Assembly (NCBI GenBank): GCA_021807675.1
Contig: JAKBCR010000001.1
Span: forward strand, 59,952 to 123,951
Source of the DNA: Pseudomonadota bacterium
Lineage (GTDB): Bacteria > Pseudomonadota > Gammaproteobacteria > Steroidobacterales > Steroidobacteraceae
Reading direction: 5' to 3'
DNA length: 64,000 nt
The position numbers were made by a program, and so were the translations under genes. The notes beneath the pieces are model-generated. The model was not told the origin of the DNA, did no database searches, and saw only the letters and a list, made by a program, of their open reading frames with translations. Below are positions 52,295-61,261 of this stretch, one piece after another (within the stretch, counting starts at the first letter, position 1; every line of letters starts with the position of its first letter).

Positions 52295-53848
52295 ATGCTG
52301 CCAAATTCTCTCCGGGGCCTGCTCGCGCCGCAGGCGTATCCGCATGCGGTCCAGGAGGTCGAGCTCATCGAGACGCACGTCTCCTGGGTGCTGCTCGCGG
52401 GCGAGTTCGCCTACAAGATCAAGCGGCCAGTTCAGTATGCCTTCATCGACCTGCGCGATCCCGCGCGGCGCAATCTCCTCTGCGAGGAGGAGTTGCGACT
52501 CAACCGCCGATTCGCGCCGCAGCTGTATCTCGAGGTCTGCCGTGTGGCCGACGATGGCGGGGCGGCGAGAATCGCCTGTGGGGGCGGGGTCGGTGCCACT
52601 CTCGAATACGCGGTCCGCATGCGCCGCTTCCAGGCTCGGGACGAGCTCGATCGGGTGCTCGCGCGCGGGGAGGTCGAGCCGCGCGAGCTGGAAGCTTTCG
52701 GACGGCATCTTGCCATCCTCCATGCGGGCTTGCCCACCGCCGCCGCGCAATCGCCCTGGGGACGTCCGGCGGACGTGCAGGCGCTCATCGTCCGAAACCT
52801 TCTCGAGTGCGCGGAGTCCTCCGCGGTCTTTGGCGCGGCCGAATCGGTGCTCGCTCTGCGCGATGGGTTGGAGCGGAGTCTGCGCAGCGCCGCGGCTTCG
52901 ATGGTGATGCGCCGGGCGAGCGGGCATGTTCGCGAATGCCATGGCGACCTGCACGCGCGCAACATCGTGCGACTCGAGGGTCGTCTGGTCGCCTTCGATT
53001 GCCTGGAGTACGAGCCGGCTTTCCGCTGGATCGATGTGGCGGACGAGGTGGCCTTCCTGTCGAGCGATCTGGCCGCGCGCGGCTGCCCCCTGCACGCCCA
53101 CGCGTTCGTGAGTGGGTATCTCGCTCGGAGCGGCGATTACGCCCTCTGTCGGGTCTCGAGGCTCTATGAGGCCCATCGAGCGCTCGTGCGCGCGAAGATC
53201 GCGGCCCTCAGCGCTGCGTCGGCCCCGGAGCGGGAGCGCGGACCGCTGCGCCGCGAGCACGAGCGGCTCATCGACCACGCTTCCCGATCGCTGGCCTCCC
53301 ATGCTGCCGTCCTGCTGCTCATGTGTGGACTGTCGGGATCAGGCAAGACATGGCTTGCGCAAAGACTCGCCGAGCGCCTCCAGGCGGTGCACGTGCGCTC
53401 CGATCTCGAGCGCAAGCGCCGGGCGGGGCTCGACGAGCTGGCACGTACGCAGTCCGGCATCGCCTCAGGTCTGTACTCGATTGCGATGAGCGCGGCTGTC
53501 TACGCGGATCTCGAGCGGGCGGCGGAGGACATCCTCGCCGGCGGCTACCCTGTGATCATCGATGCGGCGCTCCTGCGGCGCGAGCAGCGCGCCCGATTCG
53601 CCGAGCTCGGTATCCGGCGAGGGATGCGGAGCCGGCTCGTGTACTGCGAGGCGCCCGTAGAGACCCTGCGGGCGCGCATCGCCGCCCGGGCCCTGAGCGG
53701 GCGCGATCCCTCCGAAGCCGACGCGGCGGTCCTTGACTGGCAGCTGGCGCATTTCGAGCAACCCCAACCGGACGAGCCGTTGGAGGTCATCCGCGTCGAG
53801 ACCGCGGAGCCGGAAGCGCTCGAGAGGGTACTGCGCCGCATTCGCTAA
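52295..53848 (+). CDS. Fused aminoglycoside-phosphotransferase-like and AAA/zeta-type P-loop kinase
   Basis: A 517-residue two-domain protein. The N-terminal APH-like kinase domain (about 20-310) has ECHGDLHARNIVRLEG with H216 and D218, and VAFDCLEYEP as the metal-binding segment. The C-terminal P-loop domain (about 338-510) has Walker A GLSGSGKT at 345-352 and resembles gluconate- or zeta-type small kinases (AHVRSDLERKRR-like pattern HVRSDLERKRRAG). This fusion is recurrent in proteobacterial stress gene sets, with unknown substrates. ATG 52295 is preferred over TTG 52274. Its end overlaps the convergent CBS gene by 4 bases. Confidence 0.9.
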   Translation: MLPNSLRGLLAPQAYPHAVQEVELIETHVSWVLLAGEFAYKIKRPVQYAFIDLRDPARRNLLCEEELRLNRRFAPQLYLEVCRVADDGGAARIACGGGVGATLEYAVRMRRFQARDELDRVLARGEVEPRELEAFGRHLAILHAGLPTAAAQSPWGRPADVQALIVRNLLECAESSAVFGAAESVLALRDGLERSLRSAAASMVMRRASGHVRECHGDLHARNIVRLEGRLVAFDCLEYEPAFRWIDVADEVAFLSSDLAARGCPLHAHAFVSGYLARSGDYALCRVSRLYEAHRALVRAKIAALSAASAPERERGPLRREHERLIDHASRSLASHAAVLLLMCGLSGSGKTWLAQRLAERLQAVHVRSDLERKRRAGLDELARTQSGIASGLYSIAMSAAVYADLERAAEDILAGGYPVIIDAALLRREQRARFAELGIRRGMRSRLVYCEAPVETLRARIAARALSGRDPSEADAAVLDWQLAHFEQPQPDEPLEVIRVETAEPEALERVLRRIR

Positions 53849-54294
53849 CGGCGGATCCGACGCTCCCGGTCCTGCTCGCGTGAGATGATGTCCGCGAGTG
53901 CGCCGGCATCTGCGGCAAGCAGCTTGAGCAGGTCATCGAGACAGACGATCCCGGAGAGCTTGCCCTGCTCGTCCATCACCGGAATGCGACGTACGCCATG
54001 AGCCCGCATCCGCTCGATCGCCTGCGCGGCATCCTCGGTCGTGCGCGCGATCACGACGGGCTTGCGCATGATCTCGCGCGCGGAGATCTTCGCGGGGTCG
54101 CGCTCCCGGCCGAGCACCTCGACCACGATGTCCCGGTCGGTCACCACACCGATCGGTGTCCGATCGCCCTGCGCATCCTCGACGACGACCACATCGCCCA
54201 CATGCCGCTCCCGCATGAGTCGGGCCAGCGCGAGCGCGGTGGTCTCAGGGGTGCACTGGACGACATCCGGTGTGCAGATCTCTTTCAATAGCAT
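53845..54294 (-). CDS. CBS-pair protein (distal copy)
   Basis: A 149-residue protein made of two CBS domains (about 6-65 and 72-130), an adenine-nucleotide sensor fold: VVQCTPETTALALARLMRERHVGD-type first half, then PIGVVTDRDIVVEVLGRERDP, IARTTEDAAQAIERM and RRIPVMDEQGKLSGIVCLDDLL. A GAGGAAG site precedes ATG 54294. It is the last gene of the BON-groEL-CBS-pfkA-CBS operon, 59 bases after pfkA. It may report AMP/ATP status, but its partner is unknown. Confidence 0.9.
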   Translation of the reverse strand: MLLKEICTPDVVQCTPETTALALARLMRERHVGDVVVVEDAQGDRTPIGVVTDRDIVVEVLGRERDPAKISAREIMRKPVVIARTTEDAAQAIERMRAHGVRRIPVMDEQGKLSGIVCLDDLLKLLAADAGALADIISREQDRERRIRR

Positions 54295-54353
54295 GGCATT
54301 GCTTCCTCGAGGCTCTGTTGGGGTGTGATCGCGCTCCGCTGTCGCCCGAGGGG

Positions 54354-55325
54354 TCAACGCGAAAGCACCTGCGCAAGCTCCATCAAATGCGCATCCAGGG
54401 GCTTTACGGCGTGAATGACATCCGCGAGCGCGCTGGCAGTCACGCGCCCGCCGGTGATTCCGAGCAGGACACCGTGCCGATCCGCGTTGAGGTGCTCGAC
54501 GGCGGCAGCACCGAGCAGCGTCGCGCTCAGCCTATCGAACGCGCACGGCGCACCGCCGCGCTGCACATGGCCGAGCTTCGTGACGCGCAGCTCGAAGCCG
54601 AGCCGCTCGGCATGCTGGGTGAAGTAGTAAGAGAGGGCGTCCGCGTCATGCCTCGCGCCCTCGGCGACGATCACGATCGCGTGGCTCTTGCCTCGCCGGT
54701 AGGCCTCGCGGATCGCCATGGCGACGGCTTCGGGACTTTGCTCGGCTTCCGGGATCACGATGGCTTCGGCACCGCCGGCGATCCCGGCCATGAGCGCAAG
54801 GTATCCGCACCTGCGGCCCATGACCTCCACGAGGAAAACACGTCCATGGGCCGATGCCGTCACGCGCAGCCGGTCGATCGCCTCGAGCGCGATGTCGAGC
54901 GCCGTGGTTGCGCCAAGTGTCACGTCCGAGCCCACCAGGTCATTGTCGATCGTCGAGGCAACACCGGTAACGCATACACCGCGCTGCGAGAGTGCGTGTG
55001 CGCCGGACTGGGAGCCGTTGCCGCCAATCACGACCAGTCCTCCAACATCGCCTCGAGAGAGCTGCCGCACGGCCGCCACCTGTCCCTCTTCGGTCAGGAA
55101 CGCCGGACAGCGGCTCGAGCCGAGCATGGTGCCCCCGCGCTCGATGATGCCCCCGACCTCGCGAGGACCGAGCGGCACGAAATCGCCCGCGATGAGCCCG
55201 GTATAGCCATGCCGCACGCCCAGCATCTCGAGACCGAGCGAAACGCCGGTGCGCACGGCCGCGCGGATCGCCGCATTCATGCCGGGCGCGTCACCGCCGC
55301 TCGTCAGGACCGCGATCCGCTTCAT
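54354..55325 (-). CDS. pfkA: 6-phosphofructokinase with Asn at the Mg/ATP-site Asp
   Basis: A 323-residue PfkA-type kinase (fructose 6-phosphate to fructose 1,6-bisphosphate). TSGGDAPGMNAAIR, catalytic D127 in STIDNDL, MGRRCGYLAL and LGHVQRGG are intact. The ATP/PPi-selectivity motif reads G101-G-N103-G-S105; standard PfkA has Asp103, which coordinates magnesium, and PPi enzymes have GGDDT. So N103 is unusual and may alter nucleotide use. The ATG overlaps the stop of the upstream CBS gene (TGATG), implying translational coupling, and a second CBS gene follows. Confidence 0.93.
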   Translation of the reverse strand: MKRIAVLTSGGDAPGMNAAIRAAVRTGVSLGLEMLGVRHGYTGLIAGDFVPLGPREVGGIIERGGTMLGSSRCPAFLTEEGQVAAVRQLSRGDVGGLVVIGGNGSQSGAHALSQRGVCVTGVASTIDNDLVGSDVTLGATTALDIALEAIDRLRVTASAHGRVFLVEVMGRRCGYLALMAGIAGGAEAIVIPEAEQSPEAVAMAIREAYRRGKSHAIVIVAEGARHDADALSYYFTQHAERLGFELRVTKLGHVQRGGAPCAFDRLSATLLGAAAVEHLNADRHGVLLGITGGRVTASALADVIHAVKPLDAHLMELAQVLSR

Positions 55326-55780
55326 CAGGAGCGCAACACGCCTTCGATTCGCTGCTCGTTGCGGACCGCGCCGGAGAGGTCGCCGATCTCGGCCGCAAGC
55401 ATATCGAGGACGTCATCGAGGGAGAGAACGCCGACGAGCATGCCTCTCGCTCCGACCACTGGCAGGCGGCGCAGTCCCATGCGCCGCATGGTCCGGAGGG
55501 CCGCTTCGACCGGGTCCGACTCGTCCACCATGACCGGCTCCCGGGTCATGACATCGCCGACGGTGAGCAGCGTCGGGTCCGCGCTTCGAGCCACGATCGA
55601 GATGACGATGTCGCGGTCCGTCAGCACGCCGATCGGCCTTCCAAATTGTACGCGCGGCTCCGGCTCGACGACGATGAGATAGCCAACATGCTTCTCGCGC
55701 ATCAACTCCGCAGCCGCCACCAGGTCAGTTCGGGCCGTGACGGTGACGACCTGTCGCTTGCAAATCTTGCCGATGTTCAT
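55325..55780 (-). CDS. CBS-pair protein (proximal copy), coupled to pfkA
   Basis: A 151-residue double-CBS protein: TVTARTDLVAAAELMREKHVG, GRPIGVLTDRDIVISIVARS, then MTREPVMVDESDPVEAALRTM and RRLPVVGARGMLVGVLSLDD. It begins MNIGKICKRQVV. The stop codon overlaps the pfkA start, so the two are made together and may interact; CBS domains bind AMP, ADP, ATP or SAM in characterised proteins. It is about 35-40% alike by eye to the distal CBS protein, a likely duplicate around pfkA. Confidence 0.9.
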   Translation of the reverse strand: MNIGKICKRQVVTVTARTDLVAAAELMREKHVGYLIVVEPEPRVQFGRPIGVLTDRDIVISIVARSADPTLLTVGDVMTREPVMVDESDPVEAALRTMRRMGLRRLPVVGARGMLVGVLSLDDVLDMLAAEIGDLSGAVRNEQRIEGVLRS

Positions 55781-55853
55781 TGCGGAACCTCTGTTGTAAC
55801 GGGCCTCGCCGAGAGCCGCTCCCGCCAGCTGCGAGCGCACGGGAAGCGCCTCC

Positions 55854-57473
55854 TCACATTTCCGGCTCCGCCGGCGCGCGCTCCGCCGGCTTTTGGGGCT
55901 TCTCGGTCATGGTGGCCTCGGTGAGCATGAGCACGCTCGCCACGGACACCGCGTTCTCGAGCGCGGTGCGCACCACCTTCACGGGATCCACGATGCCCGC
56001 CTCGAAGAGATCCACGAACTGCTTCCGGGCTGCATCGAAGCCGATGTTTCCCGCCCCGCTCAACATCCGATCGACTACGACTCCCCCGTCGGCCGCGGAA
56101 TTCTCCGCGATCTGGCGCGTCGGCGCTTCGAGCGCACGATGCAGGATCTGGACACCCGTGCGCTCATCGCCGGTCGCTTGCGCTTCCAGCGCCGCTACGG
56201 CGGCGATCGCGCGCAGGAGCGCAAGCCCCCCGCCTGGGACGATGCCTTCGGCCACCGCGGCCTTGGTGGAGCTGATCGCATCGTCGAGCGCCTCCTTCTT
56301 GGCTTTCATTTCCGATTCCGAGGGCGCGCCGACCCGGATCACGGCGACGCCGCCCGCGAGCTTCGCCAAGCGCTCCTCGAGCTTCTCGCGGTCGTAATCG
56401 CTCTTGGTGTCCTCGATCTCCTTGCGGATCGCGCGGATGCGGGCCTCGATCCGGCCCTTATCGCCCGCGCCGCCGATGATGGTCGTGTTGTCCTTGTCGA
56501 CGACGACGCGGTTGGCTCGGCCGAGCTGCGCAAGCTGCACGTCCTCCAGCTTGATGCCGAGCTCCTCGGAGATCACCTCGCCGCCGGTGAGCGTCGCGAT
56601 ATCCTGCAGCATCGCCTTGCGGCGGTCGCCGAACCCCGGCGCCTTCACCGCGGCGCTCTTCAGCACGCCGCGGATCTGATTGACGATGAGGGTCGCGAGG
56701 GCCTCCCCCTCGACGTCCTCGGCGATGAAGAGGATCGGCTTGCCGGCCTTGGCCACCTCCTCGAGGAGGCGCAGCAGGTCTTTCAAGATGTTGAGCTTGC
56801 GGTCGCAGATCAGGACGTAGGCGTTCTCCAGCACCGCCTCCATGCTCGTCGTGTCGGTGACGAAATAGGGAGAGAGATAGCCGCGATCGAACTGAAGGCC
56901 CTCCACCACCTCGAGCGCGGTCTCCGTCGTCTTGGATTCCTCCACGGTGATGACGCCGTCACCCCCCACCTTCTCCATGGCCCCGGCGACGAGCTCGCCG
57001 ATGGCAGGATCGTTGTGGGCAGAGATCGTCGCGACCTGCGCCTTCTCCTTGCGGCTCTCGACCGGCTTCGCCATGGCCTTCAGCGCCCGCACCGCGGCCT
57101 CGAGCCCACGATCGAGGCCGCGCTTGATGTCGACGGCGCTGGCGCCCGCGGCGACATTCCGCACGCCGTCGGCATAGATGGCCTGCGCGAGCACGGTCGA
57201 AGTGCTGGTGCCGTCGCCGACGACATCGCCCGTCTTCTCCGCCGCCTGCCGCAGCATTTGCGCACCCAGGTTCTCCTCGGGATCCTCGAGCTCCATCTCC
57301 TTGGCAATGGTCACGCCGTCGTTGCAGACGACAGGCGCGCCCCACTTCCTCTGGATCAGCACGGACTTCGATTTCGGTCCGAGAGTGATGCGCACGGCGT
57401 CCGCGAGTTGCGTCGCTCCACGCAGCACCTTCTCGCGCGCGGCGGATCCAAACAGTACTTGCCTGGCCGTCAT
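55854..57473 (-). CDS. groEL: GroEL-type chaperonin paralogue without groES
   Basis: A 539-residue chaperonin subunit. [40 protein letters not shown] (ATPase Asp87), [35 protein letters not shown] and [15 protein letters not shown] are canonical. The C-terminus ([12 protein letters not shown]) lacks the GGM repeats of housekeeping GroEL, and no groES is adjacent. It is therefore likely a second, stress-associated GroEL. It is preceded by the BON gene (41-base gap) and followed by CBS-pfkA-CBS on the same strand. Confidence 0.95.
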   Translation of the reverse strand: MTARQVLFGSAAREKVLRGATQLADAVRITLGPKSKSVLIQRKWGAPVVCNDGVTIAKEMELEDPEENLGAQMLRQAAEKTGDVVGDGTSTSTVLAQAIYADGVRNVAAGASAVDIKRGLDRGLEAAVRALKAMAKPVESRKEKAQVATISAHNDPAIGELVAGAMEKVGGDGVITVEESKTTETALEVVEGLQFDRGYLSPYFVTDTTSMEAVLENAYVLICDRKLNILKDLLRLLEEVAKAGKPILFIAEDVEGEALATLIVNQIRGVLKSAAVKAPGFGDRRKAMLQDIATLTGGEVISEELGIKLEDVQLAQLGRANRVVVDKDNTTIIGGAGDKGRIEARIRAIRKEIEDTKSDYDREKLEERLAKLAGGVAVIRVGAPSESEMKAKKEALDDAISSTKAAVAEGIVPGGGLALLRAIAAVAALEAQATGDERTGVQILHRALEAPTRQIAENSAADGGVVVDRMLSGAGNIGFDAARKQFVDLFEAGIVDPVKVVRTALENAVSVASVLMLTEATMTEKPQKPAERAPAEPEM

Positions 57474-57514
57474 GGACGTCTCTGGATGACCTGCAGCGGC
57501 TCAGCCGACCTCGT

Positions 57515-58171
57515 TCAGACGCGGACAGTGATCTCGTTGTGCACGCTCGAGACGCCGGGCGCGGCCCAGGCGGTCTGTTGGGCCTGATCGCGCTCGGCCC
57601 ACGAGCGCACCTCGCCGCGAAGCGTGATCTCGCCCCCATGGGCATCGATGGTGATGTTGTGGGCATCGATGACGGCGCTGCGGCGGAACGCCTCCTCGAT
57701 CTTGTGCTTGATCTCGACAGGCGCAGTGCGGGGCTTCAGGCTGATGGAGTTGCGCACGCTCAGAACGCCGCGCACGTGCCTCACGGCCGCTTCCGCGCGC
57801 TCGCGCTCGTCATGCCACTCGACGGTGCCCTCCAGCGCCACGTGCCCTGCCTTGACGACGGGCCTGATGCCCTCCCAGAGGAAGGGTAGCTCGATCTTGA
57901 GAGCTGAGAGCGCTTCGCGCGCGATCTCGGGATCGGTCGGCTGCCCGCCGCCGAGCGGCCAGCGCACGGCGAGGTCGTTCGCCACCGCGGCCACGCCGGC
58001 GACTCGCTTCACCGCCGCCTCGGCGCGATATTTCTCGAAGGCGCTGGTGGCGTAGCCTGTGAGCGTCACGACCCCATTGCCGACCTTGACGGCGATGTCG
58101 GTATCGTTGACTTCGGGGGCCCACTTGAGCTCGGCCTCCACATCCCGCTCTATGTCGCTGTCCGCTCTCAT
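57515..58171 (-). CDS. Triple BON-domain protein
   Basis: A 218-residue protein of three BON domains (about 4-70, 76-145, 148-218), each with a G.VTLTG/VALEG/ITLRG core and a V.GV..V.N ending. No signal peptide is seen, so it is probably cytoplasmic, unlike OsmY. Such triple-BON proteins are common in stress gene sets next to Hsp20, CBS and USP genes. ATG 58171 has GGAG about 9 bases upstream. It heads the operon with groEL, CBS, pfkA and CBS, with a FixJ-like box about 62-75 bases upstream. Confidence 0.92.
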   Translation of the reverse strand: MRADSDIERDVEAELKWAPEVNDTDIAVKVGNGVVTLTGYATSAFEKYRAEAAVKRVAGVAAVANDLAVRWPLGGGQPTDPEIAREALSALKIELPFLWEGIRPVVKAGHVALEGTVEWHDERERAEAAVRHVRGVLSVRNSISLKPRTAPVEIKHKIEEAFRRSAVIDAHNITIDAHGGEITLRGEVRSWAERDQAQQTAWAAPGVSSVHNEITVRV

Positions 58172-58232
58172 GGTCCGCATCTCCAACAGTAGGTGACGCC
58201 ATCGTGAACCGCGGAGCGGTGCGGGGAAATAC

Positions 58233-58245
58233 GCGAAACTACATA
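58233..58245 (-). promoter_or_regulatory. FixJ-like box upstream of the BON-groEL operon
   Basis: On the minus strand: TATGTAGTTTCGC, followed by GTATTTCCCC. It matches the general TAxGTAxTTyCG pattern of the boxes at 62, 43749 and 48159 and lies about 62-75 bases before the BON start. Confidence 0.35.
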
Positions 58246-58288
58246 GCCGGGGAGACTTCCTCTGCGGCGGCCGTGCGGCCGAGGATTC

Positions 58289-58535
58289 CTCAGTCGGTCC
58301 GGCGCGCGGGGCCGCGGTCGCGAGGAACCGGCTCTTCGCCTGGTTGGCATGATCGGCCGCCTCGCGGGCGGCGGGGAGCTCGGCCTCGGTGCGCCTGCGA
58401 TCGGTGACGTCACGGATCACGGCAGCGACCAGATTGTGGTCGCCGTCGCGCATGGGGCTCAGGCTGATCTCGACGGGAAACTCCGTGCCGTCCTTGCGGC
58501 TGGCGGCGAGCTCCAGACCCGCGCCCACGGAGGGG
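58289..58535 (-). pseudogene. Remnant of a PAS-histidine kinase gene
   Basis: About 80 codons encode GLELAASRKDGTEFPVEISL, an RDVTDRRRTEAEL helix and NQAKSRFLATA, the end of a PAS domain and the start of a HisKA linker. The same stretch occurs in the kinase at 41284-42822 (KDGRELPVEISLSP, NLAKSRFLATASHD). The rest of the kinase is missing on both sides: the similarity stops at about 58535 and before the phospho-His. No plausible start exists. It is a rearrangement scar beside the BON operon. Confidence 0.75.
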
Positions 58536-58589
58536 CTAGTCAGAAGGTCTTATGTGAGTTGACCGGATCAACATGATCCACACCGCTGC

Positions 58590-58612
58590 GCCCACTGTGA
58601 AAAGGCGTGGGC
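58590..58612 (-). terminator. Hairpin after ppsA
   Basis: Arms GCCCAC / GTGGGC with an 11-base loop, beginning 13 bases beyond the ppsA stop. No T run follows, so this is a weak terminator candidate. Confidence 0.3.
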
Positions 58613-58624
58613 AAGGCTCGGGCA

Positions 58625-61081
58625 TCAAGATTGGCTGCGAGAGGCGGCGGCCGAGGTCATGACGGGCCCGGCACCCGATGCCAACGACCGCTCCAGCTCG
58701 AGGATCCGCAAGGTGGTCTTGACCACGACGTCCGGATTGAGGCTGATCGAATCGATGCCGAGGCCCACCAGGAACTCGGTCAGCTCCGGATAATCCGACG
58801 GCGCCTGGCCGCAGATGCCCGAATGGCGCCCGTTGCGCCGGGAGCCCTCCACCGCCATCCTGATCATCTCCTTGACGCCCGGGTCCCGCTCGTCGAAATC
58901 GAACGCCACCATGGCGGAGTCGCGGTCGACGCCCAGGGTGAGCTGCGTGAGGTCGTTCGAGCCGATGGAGAAGCCGTCGAAGAGCTTGCTGAACTCGTCG
59001 ATCAGCAGCACGTTGTTCGGGATCTCACACATGACGTAGAGCTGAAGGCCGCCGCGGCCGCGCTCCAAGCCGAGTTCGGCCATGCGGGCCACGACCCGCG
59101 CGCCCTCCGCCACCCGCCGGCAGAACGGGATCATCAGGTGGATATTGGTGAGGCCCATGATCTCGCGGACATGCCTCATCGCCGCGCATTCGAGGGCGAA
59201 ACCCTCGCCATACGCCGGATGCGCATAACGCGACGCTCCCCGAAATCCCAACATCGGGTTCGCCTCCTGCGGCTCGAACCAGCGGCCGCCCGGGAGACTC
59301 GCGTATTCGTTGGTCTTGAAGTCGGACATGCGCACGATCACCGGCTTCGGGTAGAACGCCGCGGCGATCGTGCCGACCCCTTCGGCGAGGCGCCGCACGA
59401 AGTAGTCGGCCGGATGCGGGTATTCCCGAGCCAGCTCGAGGAGCGCGCGGCGCTCCTGCTCGTCCGCGACGCGCTCGGGATGGAGCAGCGCCATCGGGTG
59501 CGCCTTGATGTACTCGGCGATGATGAACTCCATCCGCGCGAGGCCCACACCGTCGTTGGGCAGGAAGCTCATCTGGAAGGCGAGCTCCGGGTTGCCCAGG
59601 ATGAGCATGACCTTCGTTCGCGGCCGCGGGAGACTCCCGACCTCGGTGCGCCGCACCGCGAAGGGTATCTTGCCGGCGTAGACTTTGCCGACATCGCCCT
59701 CCGCGCAGGAGACCGTGACGGTCTCGCCGGTCTTCAGCTTCTCGGTGGCGCCTTCCGCGCCGACCACGGCCGCGATGCCGAGCTCGCGCGCAACGATCGC
59801 CGCATGGCAGGTCCGCCCGCCCCGGTTGGTCACGATGGCGGCGGCCTGCTTCATGATGGGCTCCCAGTCGGGAGTCGTCACGTCGGTCACGAGAACCTCA
59901 CCGGGCTTGAATTCCGCAATAAGCGCCGCGCTGGCGATGACACGCACGCCGCCGCTGCCGATGCGGGTGCCGACAGCGCGTCCCGTAACGAGCGCCGTGC
60001 CCGATCCCTCGAGCGTGAACTCCTCGAGGACCCCCGCCCGCTTCCGTGAGGCCACCGTCTCGGGCCGCGCCTGCACGATGTAGATGTCACCGTCGAGGCC
60101 GTCCTTCGCCCACTCGATGTCCATCGGAACCGGATGTCCCGCCTTGTCGCTGTAGTGCCGCTCGATCCGGATCGCATAGTCGGCAAGAGTCAACACATCG
60201 GCGTCGGTGACGCAGAAGCGCTCCCGGTCGGCTTGCGGCGTCGGGACGTTGCGGGTCGTTTCGCGCGTGCCGCCTTCCGCGTACACCAGCTTGATCTTCT
60301 TACTGCCCCTCGTTCGGCGCAGCACGGCACGATGGCCCTGCGCGAACGTCGGCTTGAAGACGAGGAGCTCATCCGGATCCACGGCGCCCTGGACGATGTT
60401 CTCGCCGAGCCCATAGGCCGCCGTGATCATGACGACGTCACGGAAGCCGGTCTCCGTGTCGATGGTGAACATGACACCGCTCGAGGCGAGATCGGAGCGC
60501 ACCATCTTCATGACACAAACTGAGAGCGCGACCTTGAAGTGGTCGAAGCCCTGATCGATGCGATAGTGGATCGATCGATCGGTGAAGAGACTCGCAAAGC
60601 AGCGCCTGACGGCATCGAGCAGTCGCTCCTGCCCCCGCACGTTCAGAAAGGTCTCCTGCTGGCCGGCGAAGCTCGCGGTCGGCAGGTCTTCGGCGGTCGC
60701 GGAGCTGCGCACCGCGACGCTCACGTCCTCTCCATACTCGGCGCGCAAGGCCCCATACGCCTCGAGGATCTGCGCGCGCAGGTCTTCGGGCAGCGGGGCG
60801 CCGTAGACGATCTCGCGGGCGCGGCGGCCGCGACGGGCGAGGTCCTCCATATCGTCCGCGCGAAGCCCGTCGAGCGTCTCGTGGAGCGGCTCCCAGGCGA
60901 GCGCCCGTCCGACCATGTGCCGATACGCCTCGGCCGTGATCGCAAAGCCGTTGGGAACCTTCACGCCCTGCGGCGAGAGCCGGCGGTACATCTCCCCGAG
61001 CGATGCGGTCTTGCCGCCGACCCGTGCAACGTCCTCGGCGGAAATCTCTTCGAAGAAACGGATATAGCGGCTGTCAGGCAT
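58625..61081 (-). CDS. ppsA: Phosphoenolpyruvate synthase
   Basis: An 818-residue enzyme making PEP from pyruvate with ATP to AMP and phosphate. N-terminal ATP-binding domain (GGKTASLGEM, VAVRSSATAEDLPTASFAGQQ), swivelling domain with phospho-His in NRGGRTCHAAIVARELG, and C-terminal PEP domain (RMSDFKTNEYA, LGFRGASRY, GSNDLTQLTLGVDRDS, GICGQAPSDYPE). The ~20 extra residues over E. coli are at the C-terminus (SLASGAGPVMTSAAASRSQS). It is divergent from polX across 180 bases. With pyc at 2.3 kb the genome can run pyruvate to PEP and oxaloacetate; ppsA here probably serves energy stress. Confidence 0.96.
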   Translation of the reverse strand: MPDSRYIRFFEEISAEDVARVGGKTASLGEMYRRLSPQGVKVPNGFAITAEAYRHMVGRALAWEPLHETLDGLRADDMEDLARRGRRAREIVYGAPLPEDLRAQILEAYGALRAEYGEDVSVAVRSSATAEDLPTASFAGQQETFLNVRGQERLLDAVRRCFASLFTDRSIHYRIDQGFDHFKVALSVCVMKMVRSDLASSGVMFTIDTETGFRDVVMITAAYGLGENIVQGAVDPDELLVFKPTFAQGHRAVLRRTRGSKKIKLVYAEGGTRETTRNVPTPQADRERFCVTDADVLTLADYAIRIERHYSDKAGHPVPMDIEWAKDGLDGDIYIVQARPETVASRKRAGVLEEFTLEGSGTALVTGRAVGTRIGSGGVRVIASAALIAEFKPGEVLVTDVTTPDWEPIMKQAAAIVTNRGGRTCHAAIVARELGIAAVVGAEGATEKLKTGETVTVSCAEGDVGKVYAGKIPFAVRRTEVGSLPRPRTKVMLILGNPELAFQMSFLPNDGVGLARMEFIIAEYIKAHPMALLHPERVADEQERRALLELAREYPHPADYFVRRLAEGVGTIAAAFYPKPVIVRMSDFKTNEYASLPGGRWFEPQEANPMLGFRGASRYAHPAYGEGFALECAAMRHVREIMGLTNIHLMIPFCRRVAEGARVVARMAELGLERGRGGLQLYVMCEIPNNVLLIDEFSKLFDGFSIGSNDLTQLTLGVDRDSAMVAFDFDERDPGVKEMIRMAVEGSRRNGRHSGICGQAPSDYPELTEFLVGLGIDSISLNPDVVVKTTLRILELERSLASGAGPVMTSAAASRSQS

Positions 61082-61261
61082 GGCTGCCTCCGGATCCCGT
61101 TCCGCGATGATGGTGGAGGCCGAGCGCCCGCGCCATACGCACTGTTGGCAATCCACCTCCGCTCGACTCGCCCTCTCGACGTCAATACGGAGTTGTACGC
61201 AGCCTCCTCCTCGAATCACCGAAGTGACCGGCACGCCAGGGCGAGGCAGCATCAACGGGCC
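61082..61261. promoter_or_regulatory. Divergent ppsA/polX intergenic region
   Basis: It contains CAATACGGAGTTGTACGC (61183-61200), whose minus strand shares CCGTATT and a GTAC element with the FixJ-type boxes, but spacing differs by one base. I list it only as a weak candidate. No other signal is clear. Confidence 0.25.
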
